Part shown: positions 1 through 6,932 of the stretch, piece after piece
Numbering within the stretch: the first letter of the stretch is position 1
How the letters are laid out: the number at the start of each line of letters is the position of its first letter
Source of the DNA: Spirochaetia bacterium
GTDB lineage: Bacteria > Spirochaetota > Leptospirae > Leptospirales > Leptonemataceae
Assembly (NCBI GenBank): GCA_016195395.1
Contig: JACPZR010000163.1
Span: 1-11,327 of the forward strand
Length of the DNA: 11,327 bases
Reading direction: 5' to 3'
Made by a program: the position numbers and the translations under genes
The notes under the pieces: model-generated
The model's database searches: none
What the model was told of the DNA's origin: nothing
The model's input: only the letters and a program-made list of their open reading frames with translations

Positions 1-62
1 CTGATCACCGATTTTTTTTTGCTGACGCGCCGAACGGTTGGGGCGATTTCGCTTCAGACCCC

Positions 63-69
63 AAAAGGA
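63..69 (+). promoter_or_regulatory. Shine-Dalgarno site deciding the dehydrogenase start
   Basis: AAAAGGA is followed by a seven-base spacer and ATG at 77. The alternative in-frame TTG at 38 has no comparable purine-rich site upstream, so translation most likely begins at 77. Confidence 0.6.
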
Positions 70-76
70 CCGGCGA

Positions 77-1516
77 ATGCTTCTCAATCCAAAAACAGAA
101 CAATTCCTACACTTGGATGAAAAATCCAGGTCGATCATGAAGAAGACCATTGAGTTCTTCGAAAACAAGGGCTTGGCCCGCCTCAAACACGACGACATCG
201 AGCGCGTCTGGTACGATGATTTCCTCCAATTTGTAAAGAAGGAAAAGATTTTTGCAACGCTCATGACGCCGGCCGGATACGGCGCCCCTGATTCGCGGTG
301 GGATACTTTCCGAAACTGCGATTTCAATGAAGTCGTGGCATTCTACGGCCTCTGCTACTGGTATACATGGCAGGTATCCATGCTGGGTCTGGGCCCCATC
401 TGGATGAGTGACAACGAGAAGGTGAAGAAACGCACAGCACAGCTCCTGCAAGACGGACACATTTTCGCGTTCGGCCTGTCTGAACGGGCGCACGGCGCGG
501 ACCTCATCTCAAGTGAGATGCAGCTGGTTCCGCAGTCGGAAGGCAAATATCTGGCGCGCGGACGGAAGTATTATATCGGCAACGGAAACAAGGCCGCCTA
601 CGTTTCAACGTTCGCCAAAATGGGAAACAGAAACTTTGTATTCTTTGTGGCTGAATCCAGCCATGAAAAGTACAAGCTGATCAAGAACGTGGTCAATTCG
701 CAGAGCTACGTCTCTGAGTATGAATTGGCGGACTATCCGATTACTGATGATGAGATTCTCGCTACAGGGCGCGCTGCCTGGGACATGTCGCTTGCCACAG
801 TAGCTCTCTGCAAATACAACCTGGGCTGGGCTTCTATCGGCATCTGCACGCACGCGTTCTACGAAGCCATTACCCACGCTTCCAATCGGATTCTTTTCGG
901 CAGTCCCGTGACGGAATTCGCGCACATCAAGCAGCTCTTTGTAGATGCGTACGCGCGGCTCGTGGCCATGCGGCTGTTTGCCCGCCGCGCCGCCGATTAC
1001 ATGCGCTCCGCCTCCGAAACGGACAAACGTTATCTCCTCTTCAGCCCCATGGTGAAGATGAAAGTGACGATGCAGGGAGAGGAAGTGATCAACCTGCTGT
1101 GGGATGTGATCGCAGCGCGCGGCTTTGAGAAGGATCTCTATTTCGAAATGGCTGCCCGTGACATCCGCGGCCTTCCTAAACTGGAAGGGACGGCGCAGGT
1201 GAACATGGTGCTGATCATCAAATTCATTGAGAATTTCCTGTTTAATCCGGCTGTGTATCCCGAACTTCCACGAAACAATTCGCTGGGAAATGACGGGTTC
1301 ATGTTCCGCCAAGGCTCTACGAGCAAGGGGCAGGGAAGCATCCAGTTCCACGACTACAACATCGTTTACGACCGTTTCAAGCTGCCCAACGTGAACATCT
1401 TCCGTGAGCAGATTGCCGCATTCAAGGAATTCCTGACTAAGTGTCCGCCGGAAGGTGAGCAGAAGCAGGATTTGGATTTCATGCTGAAAGCCGGTGACGG
1501 ATACCGCACGTTATGA
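77..1516 (+). CDS. Acyl-CoA dehydrogenase family protein
   Basis: Probably a soluble FAD-dependent acyl-CoA dehydrogenase that makes the alpha,beta double bond in an acyl-CoA thioester and passes electrons to ETF. The fold-family marks are visible in the 479-residue product: a flavin/substrate-loop sequence FGLSERAHGADL near residues 132-143, the RxxFG-type segment NRILFGSP near 270-277, and LEGTAQ near 369-374, where E370 sits at the position of the catalytic glutamate in medium-chain enzymes. The protein is about 100 residues longer than typical ~380-residue members, with a C-terminal extension after the catalytic segment. The reading frame is open from a TTG at 38, but I chose ATG 77 because AAAAGGA lies seven bases upstream (63-69). 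No beta-oxidation partner is adjacent. The family assignment is firm; chain-length specificity, or even strict dehydrogenase activity, cannot be read from the sequence. Confidence 0.87.
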   Translation: MLLNPKTEQFLHLDEKSRSIMKKTIEFFENKGLARLKHDDIERVWYDDFLQFVKKEKIFATLMTPAGYGAPDSRWDTFRNCDFNEVVAFYGLCYWYTWQVSMLGLGPIWMSDNEKVKKRTAQLLQDGHIFAFGLSERAHGADLISSEMQLVPQSEGKYLARGRKYYIGNGNKAAYVSTFAKMGNRNFVFFVAESSHEKYKLIKNVVNSQSYVSEYELADYPITDDEILATGRAAWDMSLATVALCKYNLGWASIGICTHAFYEAITHASNRILFGSPVTEFAHIKQLFVDAYARLVAMRLFARRAADYMRSASETDKRYLLFSPMVKMKVTMQGEEVINLLWDVIAARGFEKDLYFEMAARDIRGLPKLEGTAQVNMVLIIKFIENFLFNPAVYPELPRNNSLGNDGFMFRQGSTSKGQGSIQFHDYNIVYDRFKLPNVNIFREQIAAFKEFLTKCPPEGEQKQDLDFMLKAGDGYRTL

Positions 1517-1598
1517 GGGATTCTGCCGGAAGCACGTGTATACGCACTCGGGCGCTTACACTATGAATCCTTGAGGCACCGCTTCAGTCAATGCGGGA

Positions 1599-1635
1599 AC
1601 GCGGCCTTCTTAACGTTGGCCGCGTGTATTTTTTT
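1599..1635 (+). terminator. Rho-independent terminator after the dehydrogenase gene
   Basis: Perfect 8-bp stem ACGCGGCC (1599-1606) with GGCCGCGT (1618-1625), an 11-nt loop, then GTA and a run of seven T (1629-1635). The T-run is only on the + strand side, so it ends transcription of the dehydrogenase gene. It sits against the stop codon of the converging glycosyltransferase gene (1634-1636) and would not be an efficient intrinsic terminator for that strand. The 82 bases before it (1517-1598) hold no gene I can support. Confidence 0.8.
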
Positions 1636-3112
1636 AAGGATTCACAGACAGCGTGAATTGTCGGCCCTGAAAGAGCATTGTGCTCCCGCCTTTAGCAGGG
1701 GGAACAGGGTCGCCGGGCGATGTTGTGATGATGTACTCCGGTCCGGTTTTTGCGTACTGGATCCCTGCTGCGGCGAACAATCTGATAAAAGAAGTTGTAG
1801 AGGCTGGAGCGGCTTCCCCCGTGGTGCGGACGTTAACCGGCGCCCCGCGGGATGATTCTTTTAGTTTCTTTGTCAGCTCTGTCATTTCCCCGTAGGGACA
1901 CTTATTCCAGTCGCTTGAAGTGTATGTCCTGTAGTTGGATAAGAGGCCCGGGTGCGAGAAATACAACAGACCGGCCGTGGCGCCTAGAAGCACCGGCACC
2001 CGGAGGTAACGAGCCGCTCCCGCGATAACCGAGACGCCGTCTGTAAAAAAAAGAAAGGGGTAGAACGTGGCGTACGCAAGGTAGTAGTCTTGGATTTTCT
2101 CGTGGATGAAAAGCAGACTCACCAAAGACATTAGAAACGGGATGGAAATGATACCGCCCGCTTCTCTGCGGCTTGAGGCGCGCGAATTCATTAAATGTGC
2201 TGCGCCGCCAACCACGCACACTCCAATAACGAATATCCCGTAAACCGCGGCATGATGGTTGTGCGCAGGCTGGACCAGGAAGTCCCAAAGGAACGTTGCC
2301 GCAGCCTCGACGCCCGTCTGTCCATTGGGAGACGCGTGAAGGGCGATCAGTTTCTGGAGATTTGCGCCTTTCACCGTCGCGGTTCGATGGAGTGTGAACA
2401 AGAAGGGCGCGCCAAACGATACAAGGGCCAGCCTTGAATGAAAGCTCACCGTCTGCCAGTCGCGTGATGAGGCGCCTGTGCTGGAGCGCAGCCGGTACCA
2501 TGTGACAAGACCAATTCCCAGACAAGGAAGGACCATGCTCGGATGTGTCTGGATTTGAAACGCGAGGAGAACAAAGAGAAGTGAAATCCTCCGGGTTCTG
2601 TTATTCACAAGAATTTGATGCGCAAGAAAGAGGGAGAATACAAAGAGAAATACGTTGATGGCCGGACCCCAGGCCAGGCGGAGGAGAAAGTACGTTACGT
2701 ATGAATAGGCCGCGACCGCTCCCGCCAGCGCCAGAACCCTGGACCCTGTCCGTTGGTGGATGATAAGGGCAAAGAAAAGGAATGCGGAACTCTGGAGCAG
2801 GCATAGAACAAGATGCAGGATGAATAAATCCCCTCCCGTGGCTTTCTCTAGCGCCGCGAGAAAGTAGTAGAAGAGAGGACCCAGGTTCTCCGTGCCCGCG
2901 CGGCTGGGGGGACCGTAGTCAATGAGGACCCCTGACAGAATGCGCCCCGAAGTTTCAAAGAGTTCCGACTGGTCCGCGCAATAATGAATCTGGTCCGGAG
3001 TGTAGTCTTTGATGAACGTTATCCACGCAAAGAGGCCCCAGGCGGCCAGGAAAAGAAGCGCTGTGCCGAAACGGGCGCCCGGTAACGCTATCGTTTTCTT
3101 CGTGTCCACCAT
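1634..3112 (-). CDS. GT-C-type membrane glycosyltransferase (PMT/ArnT-like)
   Basis: Predicted integral membrane protein of 492 residues, resembling GT-C glycosyltransferases that take sugars from polyprenyl-phosphate donors and work on the periplasmic side of the inner membrane. It has an N-terminal membrane segment (about 15-34), an acidic first loop with P39-D40 and D47, the short motif ENLGPLFYY (75-83) resembling the GPL/PPLY motif of PMT-like enzymes, then about eight to ten hydrophobic helices up to roughly residue 390, and a soluble C-terminal domain of about 100 residues. ATG 3112 is preferred over the longer open frame reaching 3241 because TTGGAG precedes it and the longer version would lie deep inside lnt. 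It overlaps lnt by 25 nt and is probably co-translated. Donor and acceptor (LPS, protein or lipid) are unknown. Confidence 0.72.
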   Translation of the reverse strand: MVDTKKTIALPGARFGTALLFLAAWGLFAWITFIKDYTPDQIHYCADQSELFETSGRILSGVLIDYGPPSRAGTENLGPLFYYFLAALEKATGGDLFILHLVLCLLQSSAFLFFALIIHQRTGSRVLALAGAVAAYSYVTYFLLRLAWGPAINVFLFVFSLFLAHQILVNNRTRRISLLFVLLAFQIQTHPSMVLPCLGIGLVTWYRLRSSTGASSRDWQTVSFHSRLALVSFGAPFLFTLHRTATVKGANLQKLIALHASPNGQTGVEAAATFLWDFLVQPAHNHHAAVYGIFVIGVCVVGGAAHLMNSRASSRREAGGIISIPFLMSLVSLLFIHEKIQDYYLAYATFYPFLFFTDGVSVIAGAARYLRVPVLLGATAGLLYFSHPGLLSNYRTYTSSDWNKCPYGEMTELTKKLKESSRGAPVNVRTTGEAAPASTTSFIRLFAAAGIQYAKTGPEYIITTSPGDPVPPAKGGSTMLFQGRQFTLSVNP

Positions 3113-4974
3113 CGCACTCCAATTCCGGCCAGGAAGGCCGCGCACGAAATCCATATCCAGGCGTTCCCAAAACGAGTGTAAAGGGTGGTAAATCCGTTGT
3201 GCAGGGGCACATCCCATACCTGAAAATCTTCCGTACCCCACCGCGTGCGCGCAGACCCTTTCAAGGGTGTTACATAACGTCCTGAGAGATCCACGAACCC
3301 GCTGGATCCGCTGTTTGTGGATCTGACAATGGCCCGCCGCGTTTCGATGGCGCGGATGCGCCCCAGCTCATAGTGCTGGTATGTTTCCACGGTATCGCCG
3401 TACCAGCCGTCCTGCGTGATGTTCACTATGAAGTCAGGGCTTTCTTTGTTGTCGCTGAAGAAGGACCGGATATGCTCCGGGATCAGGATTTCGTAGCAGA
3501 TCAGCGGGAGAAAGCGCGCATCCGGTTTGTACTGACGCTCTTTGGGGAACTCTTTTTCGAATTCGCGCGGGTTTTTCCCAAGCATCGAACTCTGCTCTTT
3601 GGGATTCTTGGGGAGTGTGTAGGGAGTCTTTCCGTTCGCGAGGCCCACGCTGATCAGGTTGGAATTGGAACCGGGGTAGAACCGGCTGGATCGGACCGCG
3701 GCCGGAACAATGTAGATGAGGCCTGTCCGCTCCAGAAAGTCGCGTCCGGGGATGTACTCTCCCCAGGCCAGAAGCACTCTCTTAAAATACGAATCCTTCC
3801 GTCTGCCGTCCCGGCCGTAGAGCGTGCCGGCATTGAACGATTCTATCGAAGTCTGGCCGGTATAAGGACTGGTGCGTTTCTGCTGCGTTATCTCGTTAAA
3901 GAAGACCTCTGTGTTCCAGTTATACGCGAGAAGCTGCACCATGATTTCGAATTCCGCCTGGTAGTAGCCGCTCCGCGTGTTGATCTCGTTGGGATCTGCG
4001 CTGTAGAACGGGACAGCGGATTCCGGCAGGACAATCAAGTCGGCGCGGCCGCCGGCAGCTTCTGCGGCAAGCCCGGCAAGACGAGGGATGGTCACTGCCA
4101 TCGTGCGCCCAATCGACCGCACCACTTCCTGCATGTCGCCCCCCAGTTCAAGGATGGCATTGGGTTGAAGCGATGCGACACGCACTTTGGGCAGCGCTTC
4201 CTGGATCTTGTCCATCTGCGAGATCCGCACCATGCCCAGCACGTACAGAGAAATCACAAGCAGCGGAATTCCTGCAAAGGGAGCCAGTCGCCGGGGGCGG
4301 AGGATGCGCTTGAAGGGATGCGCTTCATGAGGAGATTTCTTTGAGCGACGAATGCGCAGAAGGAGAAACGAGCCGCGGGCAAAATCGTAGGCGACAAAAC
4401 TCCCGGCAAAGAGTATAAAACTCAGGCCGTAAATGCCCGTGAACTCGGCCAGCTGCGCCATGGGGTTATTGCCAGCCAGGAGATTGCCCCAATACCACGG
4501 AAAAATCTGCGGACTCATATAGTCTGTGATGAGAGCCAGAAAGGCCGCTGTGACCCATCGGGCCGGCATGTAGTGTCTGAAGCGTCGGCGGCCTGCGAGT
4601 CCCATGAGAAGCACAAACGCCGGCATTTTCAAGTTGAGTACGATGGTGTAGGGAACAAAGGCAGCGACCGCAAGAATCAAGGGCATGCCGCCGAAAACCA
4701 CGAAGGTGTAGATAAGCCAATAGAAGGCAAAGCAGCAGAGGAAGAATGCGGAAACAGCCCCTGACACGAGCAGGAGCTTCACGGAATTTCTGAAGCGCAG
4801 GGCAAAGTAGAACAGGGGCCAGGGGCAAAGCCATCGTACCAGGGGATAATTGTGAGGTTCCAGTGAAAGGGCCGACAAGAGTCCCTGCACCAGACCCAGC
4901 AGGAGAATCGTGGAAACATTGCTTTTGAAAATTCGTTGTATCATGCGTTGATTTCGCTTGCGTCCCTTGGGCAT
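3088..4974 (-). CDS. lnt: Apolipoprotein N-acyltransferase
   Basis: Inner-membrane enzyme that adds the third acyl chain to the N-terminal cysteine of apolipoproteins, the last step of lipoprotein maturation. The 628-residue product has several N-terminal membrane helices (about 20-200), another near 232-248, then a nitrilase-like periplasmic domain and a final helix (604-620) ending in a basic tail. The catalytic triad is visible: E318 in LPESAVP, K398 in YFKRVLLAWGEYIP, and C493 in LICYEI. The following NITQDGWYGD and RATN-like RSTNSG segments are also Lnt-typical. The Lys-Cys distance is 95 residues versus 52 in E. coli (K335-C387), so there is an insertion of about 40 residues. I prefer the start at 4974; the frame stays open to 5154, across the divergent pyrE start. 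Another ATG at 4944 is possible, and neither has a strong ribosome site. Confidence 0.93.
   Translation of the reverse strand: MPKGRKRNQRMIQRIFKSNVSTILLLGLVQGLLSALSLEPHNYPLVRWLCPWPLFYFALRFRNSVKLLLVSGAVSAFFLCCFAFYWLIYTFVVFGGMPLILAVAAFVPYTIVLNLKMPAFVLLMGLAGRRRFRHYMPARWVTAAFLALITDYMSPQIFPWYWGNLLAGNNPMAQLAEFTGIYGLSFILFAGSFVAYDFARGSFLLLRIRRSKKSPHEAHPFKRILRPRRLAPFAGIPLLVISLYVLGMVRISQMDKIQEALPKVRVASLQPNAILELGGDMQEVVRSIGRTMAVTIPRLAGLAAEAAGGRADLIVLPESAVPFYSADPNEINTRSGYYQAEFEIMVQLLAYNWNTEVFFNEITQQKRTSPYTGQTSIESFNAGTLYGRDGRRKDSYFKRVLLAWGEYIPGRDFLERTGLIYIVPAAVRSSRFYPGSNSNLISVGLANGKTPYTLPKNPKEQSSMLGKNPREFEKEFPKERQYKPDARFLPLICYEILIPEHIRSFFSDNKESPDFIVNITQDGWYGDTVETYQHYELGRIRAIETRRAIVRSTNSGSSGFVDLSGRYVTPLKGSARTRWGTEDFQVWDVPLHNGFTTLYTRFGNAWIWISCAAFLAGIGVRWWTRRKR
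3117..3120 (-). promoter_or_regulatory. Shine-Dalgarno site inside the lnt 3' end
   Basis: On the minus strand GGAG is followed by a four-base spacer and ATG at 3112. It lies inside the last codons of lnt, which supports translational coupling of the glycosyltransferase to lnt and sets the start used here. Confidence 0.5.
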
Positions 4975-4992
4975 GACACCGCCGCGTAATAC
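4975..4992. promoter_or_regulatory. Compact divergent lnt/pyrE start region
   Basis: Only 18 bp separate the proposed start codons of lnt (minus) and pyrE (plus). TAATAC at 4987-4992 on the plus strand and TATTAC on the minus strand (complement of 4986-4991) resemble -10 hexamers facing opposite ways, but no good -35 element is correctly spaced from either. Promoters may lie inside the opposing coding regions, or one of the starts may be internal to those given. Confidence 0.25.
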
Positions 4993-5574
4993 ATGCGCGG
5001 TGTTTTGGCTCAGGAACTCTACGGTTTGGTTAGGTCTCTTGCGTACCGTTACGATGAAAAGCCATTTCTTCTGGCATCGGGCCGTACATCGCATCACTAT
5101 TTTAACTGCAAAGTCATCACACTGCATCCGGAGCGATTGCAGCTTCTTTCCCACGTTCTCCGCGACGAACTCCTTCCTTCATCCGGGATTGCGGACTTTG
5201 AAGCTGTGGGGGGACTGACGCTCGGCGCGGACCCCATCGCTTACGGTTTGTGTCTGGCATTTCTCGACAAACACCGCGTTGTGTATCCACTGATCGTCAG
5301 AAAAGAGGCCAAAGATCACGGCACCGGCCGGCGCATCGAGGGTGAGACGACGGGTGTGAAGCGGGTTGTGGTCCTCGATGACGTTGTGACAACGGCGGGC
5401 TCTACCCTGAAAGCTGTGTCGGCCCTGCGTGAAGCCGGATTGATTGTGGAGCATGCGGTGGCCATTCTTGACCGCGAGGAAGGCGGCCGCGAAGCGCTCC
5501 AGAAAGAAGGAATTGCACTTCACTCCGTATTCAAAAAGAGCGACTTCTTAGAGCCCGGGCAGTCTTCAGAATAG
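4993..5574 (+). CDS. pyrE: Orotate phosphoribosyltransferase
   Basis: Cytosolic enzyme of de novo pyrimidine synthesis that joins orotate and PRPP to give orotidine 5'-monophosphate and pyrophosphate. The 193-residue product has the usual family length. Near the N terminus it has LASGRTSHHYFNCK (27-40), the substrate-side signature. VGGLTLGADPIA (72-83) follows, then the flexible catalytic-loop region VRKEAKDHG (102-110), and the PRPP-binding loop VVVLDDVVTTAGST (125-138) with its paired aspartates. ATG 4993 gives a normal N-terminal length, although no clear ribosome site precedes it, so a nearby alternative start is possible. It diverges from lnt and converges on the DUF1577-like gene. No other pyrimidine gene is nearby. 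Confidence 0.92.
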   Translation: MRGVLAQELYGLVRSLAYRYDEKPFLLASGRTSHHYFNCKVITLHPERLQLLSHVLRDELLPSSGIADFEAVGGLTLGADPIAYGLCLAFLDKHRVVYPLIVRKEAKDHGTGRRIEGETTGVKRVVVLDDVVTTAGSTLKAVSALREAGLIVEHAVAILDREEGGREALQKEGIALHSVFKKSDFLEPGQSSE

Positions 5575-5589
5575 CAGCGAGTTTGAGCT

Positions 5590-5618
5590 CTCCGGCCTTG
5601 CGGTGAACCGGACCGGAG
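5590..5618. terminator. Weak hairpin between pyrE and the DUF1577-like gene
   Basis: CTCCGG (5590-5595) and CCGGAG (5613-5618) form a 6-bp stem in the 44-bp gap between two convergent genes, touching the minus-strand stop codon at 5619. There is no T-run on either side. It may help end transcription, but the evidence is thin. Confidence 0.25.
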
Positions 5619-6788
5619 TCACTTGCCCGGAGGTTTGGCTTTCTTTTGGAGATCTTCCACCCGCTTCTCATAGGCGATGACGTTATCCAGAAAGCGCTTC
5701 ATTTCCCCTTCGCGCGACGAGTTGCCTGAAATCTGCACGCCGAGCATCAGGTGGCCGTTTGCGTTCGTCACAGCGGATCGTATCAGGCCGTAGAGAGTGA
5801 TGGGCGCCTGCATGCGCCATAAGAGATCGAACGTGAATCCGCTCTGCTTGCCCAGATACTCGCGCAGGTCCGGGTGCGTAATCAAGGCCTTGACTCCGCC
5901 GCGTGAAAAGTTCAGGATCTTCTGTTTTTCCTGGATCAAGACCGTGTTGGAATCCCGGATGCGATCCACCATTTCAAAGGCCATCTGCTGGAGCTCAAGG
6001 ACTTTGTCTTCGTCAAAGTTCTTGCTCTTACTCTGCATGTGAATGTATCCCAACGGGATGCTCGACTGGTCGTGTGTGATGTAATGGATGGGCACAATGA
6101 TTTCAGAAACAATCTTAGCCCGGCGGTACTCCTGCATTGTTTTCTGAAGTTTGTCGTCCAGATAGGCCCCATATTCAAAATAGAAGGGGGTCCGCGCTTT
6201 GTAGGCTTCCAAGTTCTGCGTATCTGAAAGAAGCAGCGTCTTGCTGGATTTCCGGATTTCGTCAAATAATGTTCCCCGCGGCCCAAAGACGTCAACTTTC
6301 ACGTAGTCCGCCGACGATTTGATGCGCTGCTCGTAGCTGGCGAAGTTGACTTTCACTGTGGTAGGGATATTGTAGAGCGTGGCATCGATCATATGCTTGC
6401 TGGCGCGGACGTTAGTCATTACCAGCTCACCTTCCGGCACACCGATCCGGGAAAATGACCGCTCTCGTTTTGCTATCGCCGCGTTGGTTACATGCAGGTT
6501 GTATTGATTGCCGGGCGTTATGTGACGGATGACGGTGCAGTCCAAGTGGACGTAGCGACCCAGGATTCGGAAGAGCGTGATGTCCTGCGTCTCTTCCAGG
6601 CGCAGACTGCCCGTGTCAACGGTCAGCATATTGTTTTCGTTGAGGGTCAGGAGCTTTACTTCGTTAGGCGGATCTCCGTCCGCTACGTACAAAACCTTCC
6701 CAATCAGGTGGTTCTTGATCAAGTGATTGATCTTCTCTTGGGCGGAGATGTGCTCTAAATCGCGTTGAATCTGCCTCTGCAAGGCCAT
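5619..6788 (-). CDS. DUF1577-like protein with GAF-like and PilZ-like segments
   Basis: Complete 389-residue protein, without signal peptide or membrane segments, resembling the Leptospira family DUF1577; function not established. Visible layout: an N-terminal beta-rich region (about 25-105) recalling the domain that precedes PilZ in YcgR-type proteins; R110-SFS-R114, which fits the RxxxR motif of PilZ linkers; a GAF-like stretch (about 170-275) with SEIIVPIHY and LGYIHMQSKS; then N293-F-S-R-G-G298, which fits the [D/N]xSxxG motif of PilZ, and a beta-rich C-terminal part to about 375. A charged lysine-rich tail ends it. The two PilZ motifs are normally a few tens of residues apart but here about 180. 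A cyclic-di-GMP-responsive cytoplasmic role is inference. The start at 6788 has only a weak ribosome site (AGTGGG). The gene lies downstream of a strong terminator, so it probably has its own promoter in 6789-6872, which I could not identify. Confidence 0.75.
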   Translation of the reverse strand: MALQRQIQRDLEHISAQEKINHLIKNHLIGKVLYVADGDPPNEVKLLTLNENNMLTVDTGSLRLEETQDITLFRILGRYVHLDCTVIRHITPGNQYNLHVTNAAIAKRERSFSRIGVPEGELVMTNVRASKHMIDATLYNIPTTVKVNFASYEQRIKSSADYVKVDVFGPRGTLFDEIRKSSKTLLLSDTQNLEAYKARTPFYFEYGAYLDDKLQKTMQEYRRAKIVSEIIVPIHYITHDQSSIPLGYIHMQSKSKNFDEDKVLELQQMAFEMVDRIRDSNTVLIQEKQKILNFSRGGVKALITHPDLREYLGKQSGFTFDLLWRMQAPITLYGLIRSAVTNANGHLMLGVQISGNSSREGEMKRFLDNVIAYEKRVEDLQKKAKPPGK

Positions 6789-6872
6789 GAACCCACTAAT
6801 TTGCCTGTCCCCTGCGTGAAAACTAGAAAACTTGGCCTGCCGCCGACAGGACGGCTCTCAGAATGAAAAACT

Positions 6873-6906
6873 AAAAAAAAACCGCGGGAGCTGGAGACTC
6901 CCGCGG
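6873..6906 (-). terminator. Rho-independent terminator after the outer-membrane gene
   Basis: On the minus strand a perfect 9-bp stem (CCGCGGGAG at 6898-6906 read in reverse complement, pairing with 6882-6890), a 7-nt loop and then nine T (complement of the A-run 6873-6881). It lies 26 bp past the stop codon of the outer-membrane gene and isolates it from the DUF1577-like gene. Confidence 0.93.
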
Positions 6907-6932
6907 CCGGTTTAGCCTGCGATCTTTACCTG

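Noticed and set aside
605..1351. 248-codon minus-strand open frame
   Set aside because: Antisense to the acyl-CoA dehydrogenase coding region; no recognisable protein features.
3113..3241. N-terminal extension of the glycosyltransferase to 3241
   Set aside because: Would overlap lnt by over 150 bp; the extension is not membrane-like, while ATG 3112 has a ribosome site and leads directly into a first membrane segment.
3373..4344. 323-codon + strand open frame
   Set aside because: Antisense to lnt, whose catalytic triad is in the other strand; shadow frame of a GC-rich gene.
4975..5154. N-terminal extension of lnt to 5154
   Set aside because: Would run through the pyrE start and its conserved N-terminal motif; the extra residues do not resemble Lnt.
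6800..6872. Short CCTGTC/GACAGG repeats upstream of the DUF1577-like gene as an operator
   Set aside because: Arms are only 4-6 bp with mixed spacing; expected by chance in this composition.
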